Below are positions 25,874 through 33,457 of a DNA stretch of 64,000 nucleotides, one piece after another. The stretch spans positions 372,001 to 436,000 of the forward strand of contig NZ_JOEE01000004.1 in NCBI RefSeq assembly GCF_000720925.1, in the 5' to 3' direction. Within the stretch, counting starts at the first letter, position 1. Every line of letters begins with the position of its first letter. The notes beneath the pieces were generated by a model. The model searched no databases. It was not told the DNA's origin and saw only the letters and a list, made by a program, of their open reading frames with translations. Source of the stretch: Phycicoccus jejuensis (GTDB taxonomy: Bacteria; Actinomycetota; Actinomycetes; Actinomycetales; Dermatophilaceae). A program made the position numbers and the translations under genes.

Positions 25874-26053
25874 TCAGTGGCGGCGCAGCCGGTGGTCCTC
25901 GTCGTCGTGCGCGGCCTGGGTGCGACGCCCGAGCGCCGCGACGCCGACGAGGAGGAGGTCGAGCAGCGGCGAGGCCGGGCCGTGGCCCGGCTCGCGGCGC
26001 GAGGTCGCGCCCTCGGTGTAGCGGCCCAGAGGACCTTCCATGGTGTAACCCAT
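25874..26053 (-). CDS. Small hypothetical protein (59 aa)
   Basis: 59 residues from ATG 26053, selected because GGGAGG lies 7-8 nt upstream. The N-terminus is MGYTMEGPLGRYTEG, followed by a short hydrophobic stretch PLLDLLLVGVAAL and a His/Asp/Arg-rich tail. The good ribosome site and the isolated position support it as real. On the same strand upstream, TTGACC (about 26131-26136) could be a -35 element. Function unknown; the hydrophobic stretch is too short to be sure of membrane insertion. Confidence 0.55.
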   Translation of the reverse strand: MGYTMEGPLGRYTEGATSRREPGHGPASPLLDLLLVGVAALGRRTQAAHDDEDHRLRRH

Positions 26054-26225
26054 CACGTGTCCTCCCAGACGCGTTGCCCCCGACTTCTCCCTGACATTCA
26101 CCAGAGTCGCATCAGGGTTTGGTCAAGGAATGGCAAAGTCGGCGCGTCCCGGGTGTTCGGCGGAGCAGGCCTGGCCGAACGGACGATGCCCGTATCACCG
26201 CGCGCGCCGGGGCCTCCTGAGGGCC

Positions 26226-26411
26226 ATGAGCACCTTCCGTCGGCGGACCGCCCGCCGCAGCCACCACCCGGTCGTCGGCTGCGACGCCCGTGGCCGGTGG
26301 CACTGGGAGTGCGGCTGCGGGGCCGGCGCGCGGGGGAGCGCGGGGCCGAGCGACTGGCACGGCGCGGTCATCGCGGCGCTGGTGCACCAGGGCGCCGCGC
26401 CGGGGGAGTGA
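26226..26411 (+). CDS. Cys-rich mini-protein B (61 aa), paralogue of the one at 23977
   Basis: 61 residues with a basic N-terminus (STFRRRTARRS), then HHPVVGCDARGRWHWECGCG, SDWHGAVIAALVH and PGE at the end. Spacing of the three Cys and of Trp and His residues is the same as in mini-protein A, and DNA identity is high over the core. The ATG is preceded by CCTGAGGGCC. Two copies 2.2 kb apart suggest a local duplication with retained function. The Cys-x9-CGCG plus His pattern could bind a metal, but no family is recognised. Confidence 0.68.
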   Translation: MSTFRRRTARRSHHPVVGCDARGRWHWECGCGAGARGSAGPSDWHGAVIAALVHQGAAPGE

Positions 26412-26583
26412 CCCCCAGATCTGGTGCCTCCGGCGTCACATCCGTCCCACTGGTGGTGGTGCGACACGCCGGCGAGAGGGCTCGCCACGGGGTCCACACC
26501 CCCGCTGACCTGCGCAAACAGCCGAACGACCGATCTTCGACCTCCCCCTGTTGCGTCGCGGGTCACACGGATGGCACGATGAG

Positions 26584-26599
26584 CCACAACATCTAGTGG
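26584..26599. promoter_or_regulatory. NrdR box 1
   Basis: CCACAACATCTAGTGG is a palindrome of the NrdR-box type. Its centre is 32 bp from box 2, the three-turn spacing typical of paired NrdR boxes. Confidence 0.65.
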
Positions 26600-26615
26600 T
26601 TACACCGCTGTAGTT

Positions 26616-26631
26616 CGTCCACATCTTGTGC
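26616..26631. promoter_or_regulatory. NrdR box 2
   Basis: CGTCCACATCTTGTGC matches the core CACAxxATxTTGTG weakly on its left and well on its right side, at 32-bp spacing from box 1, upstream of nrdR. Confidence 0.55.
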
Positions 26632-26706
26632 ACACGAAATGCCGGTTCTCCACAGGTTGTTCACACGAGAGTCCACCGTTTCGTCCACAGGGGGAGGCCC
26701 GCCGTC

Positions 26707-27204
26707 ATGCACTGTCCGTTCTGCCGGCACACCGACTCCCGGGTCATGGACTCCCGCACGACCGACGACGGCGCGGCCATCCGCCGCCGCCGCCAGTGCC
26801 CGGAGTGCGGCCGCCGGTTCACGACCGTCGAGACCGCCAGCCTGAGCGTCGTCAAGCGCTCCGGCGCCACCGAGCCGTTCAGCCGGGCGAAGGTCCTCGT
26901 CGGTGTCCGCAAGGCCTGCCAGGGCCGCCCGGTCACCGAGGACGACCTCGCCATCCTCGCCCAGAAGGTGGAGGAGTCGATCCGCAGCGCGGGCTCGGCC
27001 GAGATCGACGCGCACGAGGTCGGCCTGGCCGTCCTCGAGCCGCTGCGCGAGCTCGACGAGGTCGCCTACCTGCGCTTCGCCTCCGTCTACCAGGCCTTCG
27101 ACTCCCTCGAGGACTTCGAGTCGGCCATCACCCTCCTGCGCGCCGAACGCGAGGCGACCGCGCAGGAACCGCAGGCCACCGCGCCTGTCACACCCCAGCA
27201 GTAG
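26707..27204 (+). CDS. nrdR: Transcriptional repressor NrdR
   Basis: 165 residues from ATG 26707. An N-terminal zinc ribbon with CPFC (C3, C6) and CPEC (C31, C34) is followed by an ATP-cone domain (about 49-139, [17 protein letters not shown]). NrdR senses ATP/dATP and represses ribonucleotide reductase genes. A longer frame starts at 26626 but would include the NrdR-box region and is not favoured. It is followed after 59 bp by nrdJ, the reductase it probably controls, and paired NrdR boxes upstream imply autoregulation. Confidence 0.95.
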   Translation: MHCPFCRHTDSRVMDSRTTDDGAAIRRRRQCPECGRRFTTVETASLSVVKRSGATEPFSRAKVLVGVRKACQGRPVTEDDLAILAQKVEESIRSAGSAEIDAHEVGLAVLEPLRELDEVAYLRFASVYQAFDSLEDFESAITLLRAEREATAQEPQATAPVTPQQ

Positions 27205-27263
27205 AACAGCACCAGCAGGTCACCACCGCCCCCGCGAGAGGGGGCAGAAGGAAGGGAAGAGGC

Positions 27264-30215
27264 ATGACCGATGTCGCCGGAGCACGTGCAGGTGCCCGCA
27301 AGGCCGCCAAGGGCAAGGGGGTGAAGATCGAGCGGATCTACACCACCCCGGGCGTGCACCCCTACGACGAGGTGACCTGGGAGAAGCGCGACGTCGTCCA
27401 GCAGAACTGGAAGACCGGCGAGACGATCTTCGAGCAGCGCGGGGTCGAGTTCCCCGACTTCTGGAGCGTCAACGCCTCCACCATCGTCACGACGAAGTAC
27501 TTCCGCGGCGCGGTCGGCACCCCCGAGCGCGAGACCGGGCTCAAGCAGCTCATCGACCGCGTCGTCCTCACCTACGTCAAGGCGGGCAAGGACTACGACT
27601 ACTTCTCGAACGCCGACGACGCCGAGATCTTCGAGCACGAGCTGACCTACGCCCTGCTGCACCAGGTGTTCAGCTTCAACTCGCCGGTCTGGTTCAACGT
27701 CGGGACCAAGAGCCCGCAGCAGGTCAGCGCCTGCTTCATCCTCTCGGTCGACGACTCGATGGACTCCATCCTCAACTGGTACAAGGAGGAGGGCTTCATC
27801 TTCAAGGGCGGCTCGGGCGCGGGCCTCAACCTCTCGCGCATCCGCTCCTCCAAGGAGCTCCTCTCCTCCGGCGGCACCGCCTCCGGCCCGGTCTCCTTCA
27901 TGCGCGGCGCCGACGCGTCCGCGGGCACCATCAAGTCCGGTGGCGCCACCCGCCGCGCGGCGAAGATGGTCGTCCTCGACGTCGACCACCCGGACATCGT
28001 CGAGTTCGTCGAGACCAAGGCGCGCGAGGAGGACAAGATCCGCGCCCTGCGCGACGCCGGCTTCGACATGGACCTCGGCGGCAAGGACATCACCTCCGTC
28101 CAGTACCAGAACGCGAACAACTCGGTCCGCGTCAACGACGCCTTCATGCGCGCCGTCCAGGACGGTACCGAGTTCGGCCTCACCTCGCGGATGGACGGCT
28201 CGGTCATCGAGACCGTCGACGCCCGCGAGCTCATGGGCAAGATCGCCAAGGCCGCGTGGGAGTGCGCCGACCCGGGCATCCAGTACGACGACACGATCAA
28301 CGACTGGCACACCAACCCCGAGACCGGCCGCATCACCGCGTCCAACCCGTGCTCGGAGTACATGTCGCTCGACAACTCCTCGTGCAACCTCGCCTCGCTC
28401 AACCTCCTGAAGTTCCTCAAGGACGACGACACCTTCGACGCCGTCACCTTCCAGAAGGTCGTCGAGCTCGTCATCACGGCGATGGACATCTCGATCTGCT
28501 TCGCGGACTTCCCGACCGAGTCGATCGGCGCCACGACCCGTGACTACCGCCAGCTGGGCATCGGCTACGCCAACCTCGGCGCGCTGCTCATGGCCACGGG
28601 CCACGGGTACGACTCCGACGGTGGCCGCGCGCTCGCCGCGACGATCACCTCGCTGCTCACCGGTGCCGCCTACAAGCGCTCTGCCGAGCTCGCCGCGGTC
28701 GTCGGCCCGTACGCCGGCTACGCCCGCAACGCGGACGCCCACAAGCGCGTCATGCGCAAGCACGCCGCCGCCAACGACGCGGTCCGCACGATCTCCACGA
28801 TGGACAAGGACATCCACCGGGTCGCCACGAAGGCCTGGGACGACGTCGTCAAGCTCGGTGAGAAGAACGGCTACCGCAACGCGCAGGCCTCCGTGCTCGC
28901 GCCCACCGGGACCATCGGCTTCATGATGGACTGCGACACGACCGGCATCGAGCCGGACTTCTCGCTCGTCAAGTTCAAGAAGCTCGTCGGCGGCGGCTCG
29001 ATGCAGATCGTCAACCTGACGATCCCGCGGGCCCTGCGCAAGCTCGGCTACACCGAGGAGACCGTCGAGGCGATCGTCGAGTACATCGCCGACAAGGGCC
29101 ACGTCATCGACGCGCCGGGCCTGAAGACCGAGCACTACGAGGTCTTCGACACGGCGATGGGTGCGCGCGCCATCTCCCCGATGGGCCACGTCCGGATGAT
29201 GGCCGCCACGCAGCCGTTCCTCTCCGGCGCGATCAGCAAGACGGTCAACCTGCCGGAGACGGCGACCGTCGAGGAGATCGAGGAGGTCTACGTCCAGGGC
29301 TGGAAGCTGGGCCTCAAGGCGCTGGCCGTCTACCGCGACAACTGCAAGGTCGGTCAGCCGCTGTCCGACGGTGGCTCGACCGCCAAGGACGCCGCCGCCG
29401 ACAAGGCCTCGGCCGCCGTCGCCGCCGCGACGACCGAGATCGTCGAGAAGGTCGTCTACCGACCGACGCGTGAGCGTCTGCCGAAGCGCCGCAGCTCGCA
29501 GACGACGTCGTTCGCCGTGGGCGGGGCCGAGGGCTACCTCACCGCCGGCACGTACGAGGACGGTCGCCTCGGCGAGGTGTTCCTCAAGTTCGGCAAGCAG
29601 GGCTCCACGCTCGCCGGTGTCATGGACGCCTTCTCGATCGTCACCTCGGTCGCGCTGCAGTACGGGGTGCCGCTCGAGACGTTCGTCGAGAAGTTCACGA
29701 ACATGCGCTTCGAGCCGGCCGGCATGACGGACGACCCGGACGTGCGGATGGCGCAGTCGCTCATGGACTACGTGTTCCGCCGGCTGGCCCTTGACCACCT
29801 GGACTTCGACACCCGCTCGTACATGGGCATCCACACGGCGGAGGAGCGGGCTCGCCAGCTCGAGACGGGCTCCTACGCACCGGAGTCCGGCGAGTCCGAC
29901 GAGGAGCTCGTCGAGGAGATCGAGTCCCTCTCGGTCGGCATCGGCGCCACGTCGAAAAAGGCCGAGGAGCCCGCCTCCTCGTCCGCTCCGGCCTCGGCCG
30001 ACGCGGGCTCCGCGGCCACGGTGGCCTCGGGCTCGGGTGCGGCCTCGGCCCGTGAGGTCTCCTCGGAGATCCACTCCTCGGCCGACCTCCTCGCGGCGTT
30101 CGGCAACTCGAAGGCCGCCGACGCCCCGATGTGCATGACCTGCGGGACCAAGATGCGCCCCGCCGGCTCCTGCTACGTCTGCGAGGGCTGCGGCTCCACC
30201 AGCGGCTGCAGCTGA
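27264..30215 (+). CDS. nrdJ: Class II adenosylcobalamin-dependent ribonucleoside-diphosphate reductase
   Basis: 983 residues from ATG 27264, preceded by GAAGGGAAGAGG. Reductase motifs are ACFILS (Cys near 155), NPCSEYMSLDNSSCNLAS around 361-378 with the active-site Cys and Glu, and the phosphate-binding LAPTGTIGF near 545. A low-complexity Ala/Ser linker precedes a C-terminal zinc ribbon CMTCGTK to CYVCEGCG whose Cys likely shuttle electrons from thioredoxin. It makes deoxyribonucleotides using B12 and works with or without oxygen. Directly downstream of nrdR. Confidence 0.97.
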   Translation: MTDVAGARAGARKAAKGKGVKIERIYTTPGVHPYDEVTWEKRDVVQQNWKTGETIFEQRGVEFPDFWSVNASTIVTTKYFRGAVGTPERETGLKQLIDRVVLTYVKAGKDYDYFSNADDAEIFEHELTYALLHQVFSFNSPVWFNVGTKSPQQVSACFILSVDDSMDSILNWYKEEGFIFKGGSGAGLNLSRIRSSKELLSSGGTASGPVSFMRGADASAGTIKSGGATRRAAKMVVLDVDHPDIVEFVETKAREEDKIRALRDAGFDMDLGGKDITSVQYQNANNSVRVNDAFMRAVQDGTEFGLTSRMDGSVIETVDARELMGKIAKAAWECADPGIQYDDTINDWHTNPETGRITASNPCSEYMSLDNSSCNLASLNLLKFLKDDDTFDAVTFQKVVELVITAMDISICFADFPTESIGATTRDYRQLGIGYANLGALLMATGHGYDSDGGRALAATITSLLTGAAYKRSAELAAVVGPYAGYARNADAHKRVMRKHAAANDAVRTISTMDKDIHRVATKAWDDVVKLGEKNGYRNAQASVLAPTGTIGFMMDCDTTGIEPDFSLVKFKKLVGGGSMQIVNLTIPRALRKLGYTEETVEAIVEYIADKGHVIDAPGLKTEHYEVFDTAMGARAISPMGHVRMMAATQPFLSGAISKTVNLPETATVEEIEEVYVQGWKLGLKALAVYRDNCKVGQPLSDGGSTAKDAAADKASAAVAAATTEIVEKVVYRPTRERLPKRRSSQTTSFAVGGAEGYLTAGTYEDGRLGEVFLKFGKQGSTLAGVMDAFSIVTSVALQYGVPLETFVEKFTNMRFEPAGMTDDPDVRMAQSLMDYVFRRLALDHLDFDTRSYMGIHTAEERARQLETGSYAPESGESDEELVEEIESLSVGIGATSKKAEEPASSSAPASADAGSAATVASGSGAASAREVSSEIHSSADLLAAFGNSKAADAPMCMTCGTKMRPAGSCYVCEGCGSTSGCS

Positions 30216-30228
30216 CGCACCAGCCACA

Positions 30229-30272
30229 CGACGAGGGCCCGGGCAGAGACCACTCCGCCCGGGCCCTCGTCG
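30229..30272 (+). terminator. Terminator-like hairpin after nrdJ
   Basis: Perfect 16-bp arms (30229-30244 and 30257-30272) around a 12-nt loop, with no T-run. It could also stop a minus-strand transcript arriving from the orphan riboswitch at 30764-30842. Confidence 0.7.
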
Positions 30273-30294
30273 CGTCGACCGAGAGGAAACCAGA

Positions 30295-30732
30295 GTGAGC
30301 ACGTCGTCCAGGCGTCGGGGCATCGCGTGGACCGTCGTCTTCTCCGCCGTGGGGGTGGGCCTCCATGTGCTGGGAACGGCCGTCGGGTCGGGGCTGCTCG
30401 GCTCTACCCTCGCCGCCGTCGTCTGGGCTGCGGTCCTCGGGCACCGGCAGTCGGCAATGTCCTCGTTCAAGGATCCGCCGGCACCGGTCGCACCGGTTCT
30501 CGAGCTCGTCGCGCTGGGGCCGGTCCCTCCCGAACCGGACCGGCGGGTGCTCGAGGAGTCCGACAGCTGCGTGATCTGTGGTCGGCCGTTGACGAACGCA
30601 GACAGCCGCAGGGCCGTTGGCAGCGCGTCGAGTGCGTCAGCCGTCCATCCGGTCGGCAGCTGGGCGGGGTGGTGGGGGTTGCCGGAAACGGGCACGGTGG
30701 CTCCTCGGGGTCACACGGACCCCTCGGCCTGA
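30295..30732 (+). CDS. Hypothetical membrane protein with CxxC motif; 3' end overlaps remnants of another unit
   Basis: 145 residues from GTG 30295 with GAGAGGAAACC upstream. Two close hydrophobic helices (about 10-48, VVFSAVGVGLHVLGTAVG and LLGSTLAAVVWAAVLG), then a Pro/Glu region and DSCVICGRPLTN near residues 90-101, a single CxxC. The last 40 residues (SASSASAVHPVGSWAGWW onward) look unlike the rest and lie opposite a minus-strand start region that follows the orphan SAM-IV riboswitch, so the original stop may have been lost. No family recognised. Confidence 0.55.
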   Translation: MSTSSRRRGIAWTVVFSAVGVGLHVLGTAVGSGLLGSTLAAVVWAAVLGHRQSAMSSFKDPPAPVAPVLELVALGPVPPEPDRRVLEESDSCVICGRPLTNADSRRAVGSASSASAVHPVGSWAGWWGLPETGTVAPRGHTDPSA

Positions 30733-30763
30733 CCGTGGAGATCCGCTGTTGTCATCGGATGAC

Positions 30764-30842
30764 CATCTCGTCACCTGGGGCACCCCCGCGGAGGGGGTTG
30801 CCGGACAGCAAGCCAGGGCTTGTCGCTGCCTCTCGTGAGCTG
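30764..30842 (-). promoter_or_regulatory. Orphan SAM-IV riboswitch on the minus strand (copy 3)
   Basis: The reverse complement aligns over its whole length with the two plus-strand copies, including CGACAAGCCC, CCGGCAACC and GGGGTGCCCC-GGTGACGAG. P1 is kept by different bases (CAGCTC with GAGATG, one mismatch) and P2 is GGCAG/CTGTC, so pairing is conserved although sequence changed. Downstream on this strand GAGGAG lies 5 nt before a GTG at 30695, but the frame beyond reads antisense to the 30295-30732 gene and nrdJ. No intact target gene is present. Confidence 0.8.
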
Positions 30843-30946
30843 CACCCAATGTAGAGGAAAGCGCCGACAGGGATGAACGTTCGTCTGAACACCTGCGAGC
30901 CAACGGTTCTGGCTGCGACGATTCCTCGGTCGAGGGGAGGCTCGGG

Positions 30947-32275
30947 GTGGGTGTCGAGGGGTGGAGCGCGGACCAACGCGCCGCGGATCTGCGTGCGCGC
31001 GGCAAGGCGTCGGCCGGTGCGTGGGCCGCAGGAGCGGAGGGTGAGCGACGGGTTGCCGCCGCACTCTCGATGCTCCCGTCGGACTGGTTGGTGCTGCATG
31101 ACCGGTTGCTCATGCCGGGCGTCGCCGAGTCCAACATCGACCACCTCGTGGTGGGAGCCGCGGGCGTGGTCCTCATCGATGCGAAGAACTGGGCCGGCCA
31201 CCTGAGCGAGTGGCAGGGCAGCGTCTTCCAGCATTCCTTCACAGCGGACGGCTCGCGTCGTCATCGACGTAGGGACCGGGAGTTCGCCGTCGTCCGGTCC
31301 ATGGCCATCGAGGTCGCGCGGCGGGTCGGTGTCACCGTCACCGCTGTCATTGCGCTCGCTGGGACCCGTGCCGCCGACTTCGGCGAGCCACGTGTCGTCC
31401 ACGGTGTCTGGGTGGTGCCCGTCGACCGCCTGGCGTCCTGGCTCCGACGACGGCCGGAGATGGTGATCGAGGGCCGCGCCCGATTGGATGTCCAGGTCCG
31501 CACGGAGTTCCCCTCGACCACGACGGACCCCGCGCTTCTCTTGGCCATCGGGCGCGAGCTGCGGGACCCGCACCGCGTCCTCCCCTCCAGCGCGCGGACA
31601 GCAGCGCACGGTTCTGTGAAGAGATGGCCGGCCCCGAGGAGGACCACAGCACACACCGTCAACAGGCGTCCGACGAGGCGGGCTCCTCGCCGATCACACG
31701 GGCGGGGCAGAGCCTTCCTCGGCCTGGTGATGTGCGGTCTTGTCTGGTGGACCGCCGCGAACGGTGCACTCGGCTCCGCGGTCTCGACGGTGTCGTCGCG
31801 CCTCGCCGCTGCCGCTCCGTCTGCGGTGACGACGCCCGTCGACCGACTCGCGTGCTCCGACGTCGCCCTGAATGACCTTCCACTCGACGAGGGTCTGCGC
31901 CTCACGTCCCGGGCTCGCGGCATGGGCTGTGAGTGGTCGATGAAGACCAAGGGGCGCGACGTGGTGGTCATACAGATGATCGAGCACACCGGCGCGACGG
32001 AGCAGGCGCATCCGATGTTCGTCGCGGCGCGGGAGGCCGGCAGAGCCGAGGTCGTCGACACGTTCGGGGCGGGGCGCAGGGTGGTGGGCCTCTGGGCCGT
32101 CGCCGGGACGAGGGTGGGTCCCGGCCAGAAGTCGCCCGTCGCCACACGGAGCGTGAGCGTCCACGTGTCGTACGAAGCGATGGGACTCAGCCTGAAGCAG
32201 GGCACCTCGCTGGCACGGGCGGTCGCCGCTCGTGCCAGTGCACAGCACGATCCGGTGCCGACGACGTCGCTCTGA
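30947..32275 (+). CDS. NERD-domain membrane protein
   Basis: 442 residues from GTG 30947, preceded by GAGGGGAGG. The N-terminal NERD (nuclease-related) domain spans about 28-150, with GAEGERRVAAAL, the Asp of NIDHLVVGAAG and VVLIDAKNWAG giving the E-D-xAK catalytic pattern. A basic Arg/Thr-Pro-rich linker (about 205-250) leads to one transmembrane helix (ALGLVMCGLVWW region), followed by about 160 residues probably outside the membrane. NERD proteins are predicted DNA-processing enzymes; a defence role is possible but not shown. Codon choice is less GC-extreme than in core genes around it. Confidence 0.82.
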   Translation: MGVEGWSADQRAADLRARGKASAGAWAAGAEGERRVAAALSMLPSDWLVLHDRLLMPGVAESNIDHLVVGAAGVVLIDAKNWAGHLSEWQGSVFQHSFTADGSRRHRRRDREFAVVRSMAIEVARRVGVTVTAVIALAGTRAADFGEPRVVHGVWVVPVDRLASWLRRRPEMVIEGRARLDVQVRTEFPSTTTDPALLLAIGRELRDPHRVLPSSARTAAHGSVKRWPAPRRTTAHTVNRRPTRRAPRRSHGRGRAFLGLVMCGLVWWTAANGALGSAVSTVSSRLAAAAPSAVTTPVDRLACSDVALNDLPLDEGLRLTSRARGMGCEWSMKTKGRDVVVIQMIEHTGATEQAHPMFVAAREAGRAEVVDTFGAGRRVVGLWAVAGTRVGPGQKSPVATRSVSVHVSYEAMGLSLKQGTSLARAVAARASAQHDPVPTTSL

Positions 32276-32285
32276 GTGGCGGGAG

Positions 32286-33260
32286 TCAGACGGGCCGGAG
32301 CCGAGGTCGTCCGTCCGGATCATCGGGCCGGGGCCATCTCGCAGGTTCCCAACCGAACTCTCCACCCAGGTCCTCGGCGAACGGAGTGCGCCAGCAGAGG
32401 TGGCCCATGGCGAGGATCAGGTACTGGTCGTCGGACATCCCGTAGTGCCGAGCGCGCCGGGTGATCTCGCCGTGCAGGGCCTCAGGCATCCCCGAGATGG
32501 AGAAGCTGACGTTGTCGCCTCCGCTCCACGCCGACACGTCCCGGAGGTGGTGGTCCTGCTCGCACTGTCGCACGGCGACGTAGAGCAGCTCGTCGAGGGG
32601 CAGGGTGGGACGACGCAGGAGCGCAGGGTCCTCGACGAGCGCGGTGGCGACAGCGGTCGTCAGGTCGTAGAGGCGTTCCGCGAGGTCCTCCTCCGTCCAC
32701 CAGGTGGCTGTCCGGTAGTGCCGGCTCAGCGACCGGCGCACACGGCCTTCCGCTGCGGCGCTCAACTGGGCGCCGTCGACGACCGCGGCGACCTCGACGC
32801 GGCCTCCGATGACCGTGAGCGACACCAGCGACCCGGGCGCAACCGCAGGCAGCCACCCGGTCGGCCCGACGATCGTCTCGTGGCCGAAGGACCCGCGGGA
32901 GAGGGGCTCGCCCGAGGTCAGGAAGAGTCCTTCGCGGTCCATCCACGCGATGAGCGGGGCCAGGGCGAGTGATGCCCACAGGTCACGTCGCGTGCCGTCG
33001 CACGCGGCCATGCGCACCGTGAACACGGACCCCTCGAGCAGGTCGATCAGCCGGATGACCGAACCGTCGGGGCGGCCGACCATGAGCGGGGTGCGCTCGC
33101 CGATCATCTCGACGAGCCGAGCATCGACGACGCGCAGACGGAAGCGGCGCCGCATGCGGCGCGCCACCTCGTCCGCCGGTAACGGGCCGTCGGCCAGGGC
33201 CTGTAGGGCCGAGTCGAGCAGCTCGGCATCGGTGGGTTCGAGTGGCACCGGCTCGGCCAT
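32286..33260 (-). CDS. Hypothetical protein (324 aa), accessory patch
   Basis: 324 residues, soluble, acidic. The first 70 residues (DAELLDSALQALADGPLPADEVARRMRRR) resemble a winged-helix or similar helical domain; the middle is beta-rich; the C-terminal part (EALHGEITRRARHYGMSDDQYLILAMGHLCWRTPF) is helical. Cys is scarce and no catalytic motif is recognised. It converges with the NERD gene with 10 bp between stops. Lower GC at third codon positions than neighbours and lack of recognised family suggest an accessory gene. Start ATG 33260 is preceded by AAGGACCCCAG. Confidence 0.7.
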   Translation of the reverse strand: MAEPVPLEPTDAELLDSALQALADGPLPADEVARRMRRRFRLRVVDARLVEMIGERTPLMVGRPDGSVIRLIDLLEGSVFTVRMAACDGTRRDLWASLALAPLIAWMDREGLFLTSGEPLSRGSFGHETIVGPTGWLPAVAPGSLVSLTVIGGRVEVAAVVDGAQLSAAAEGRVRRSLSRHYRTATWWTEEDLAERLYDLTTAVATALVEDPALLRRPTLPLDELLYVAVRQCEQDHHLRDVSAWSGGDNVSFSISGMPEALHGEITRRARHYGMSDDQYLILAMGHLCWRTPFAEDLGGEFGWEPARWPRPDDPDGRPRLRPV

Positions 33261-33406
33261 CTGGGGTCCTTCCGTCGTCGTCGCCGGCCACTATGACCCG
33301 GTCGGCCGCTCCTCCTGCGAGGTTTTCCACAGGGGCGTGCCTCGCCTCCGTCGAACCCTCGCCGCTGCGGTTGTCGGGGGAGCGGGGGTGTGGTTGGGTA
33401 CGCGTC

Positions 33407-33420
33407 AGAGAGCGCTCTCT
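33407..33420. promoter_or_regulatory. LacI-type operator palindrome
   Basis: AGAGAGCGCTCTCT is a perfect 14-bp palindrome with the central CG step typical of LacI-family operators. It lies 38 bp before the start of the secreted beta-helix gene and 2 kb from a LacI regulator gene. Confidence 0.65.
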
Positions 33421-33457
33421 CACCGACGAGCGAGCCCCGGCGCGAACGGACTGCGAC

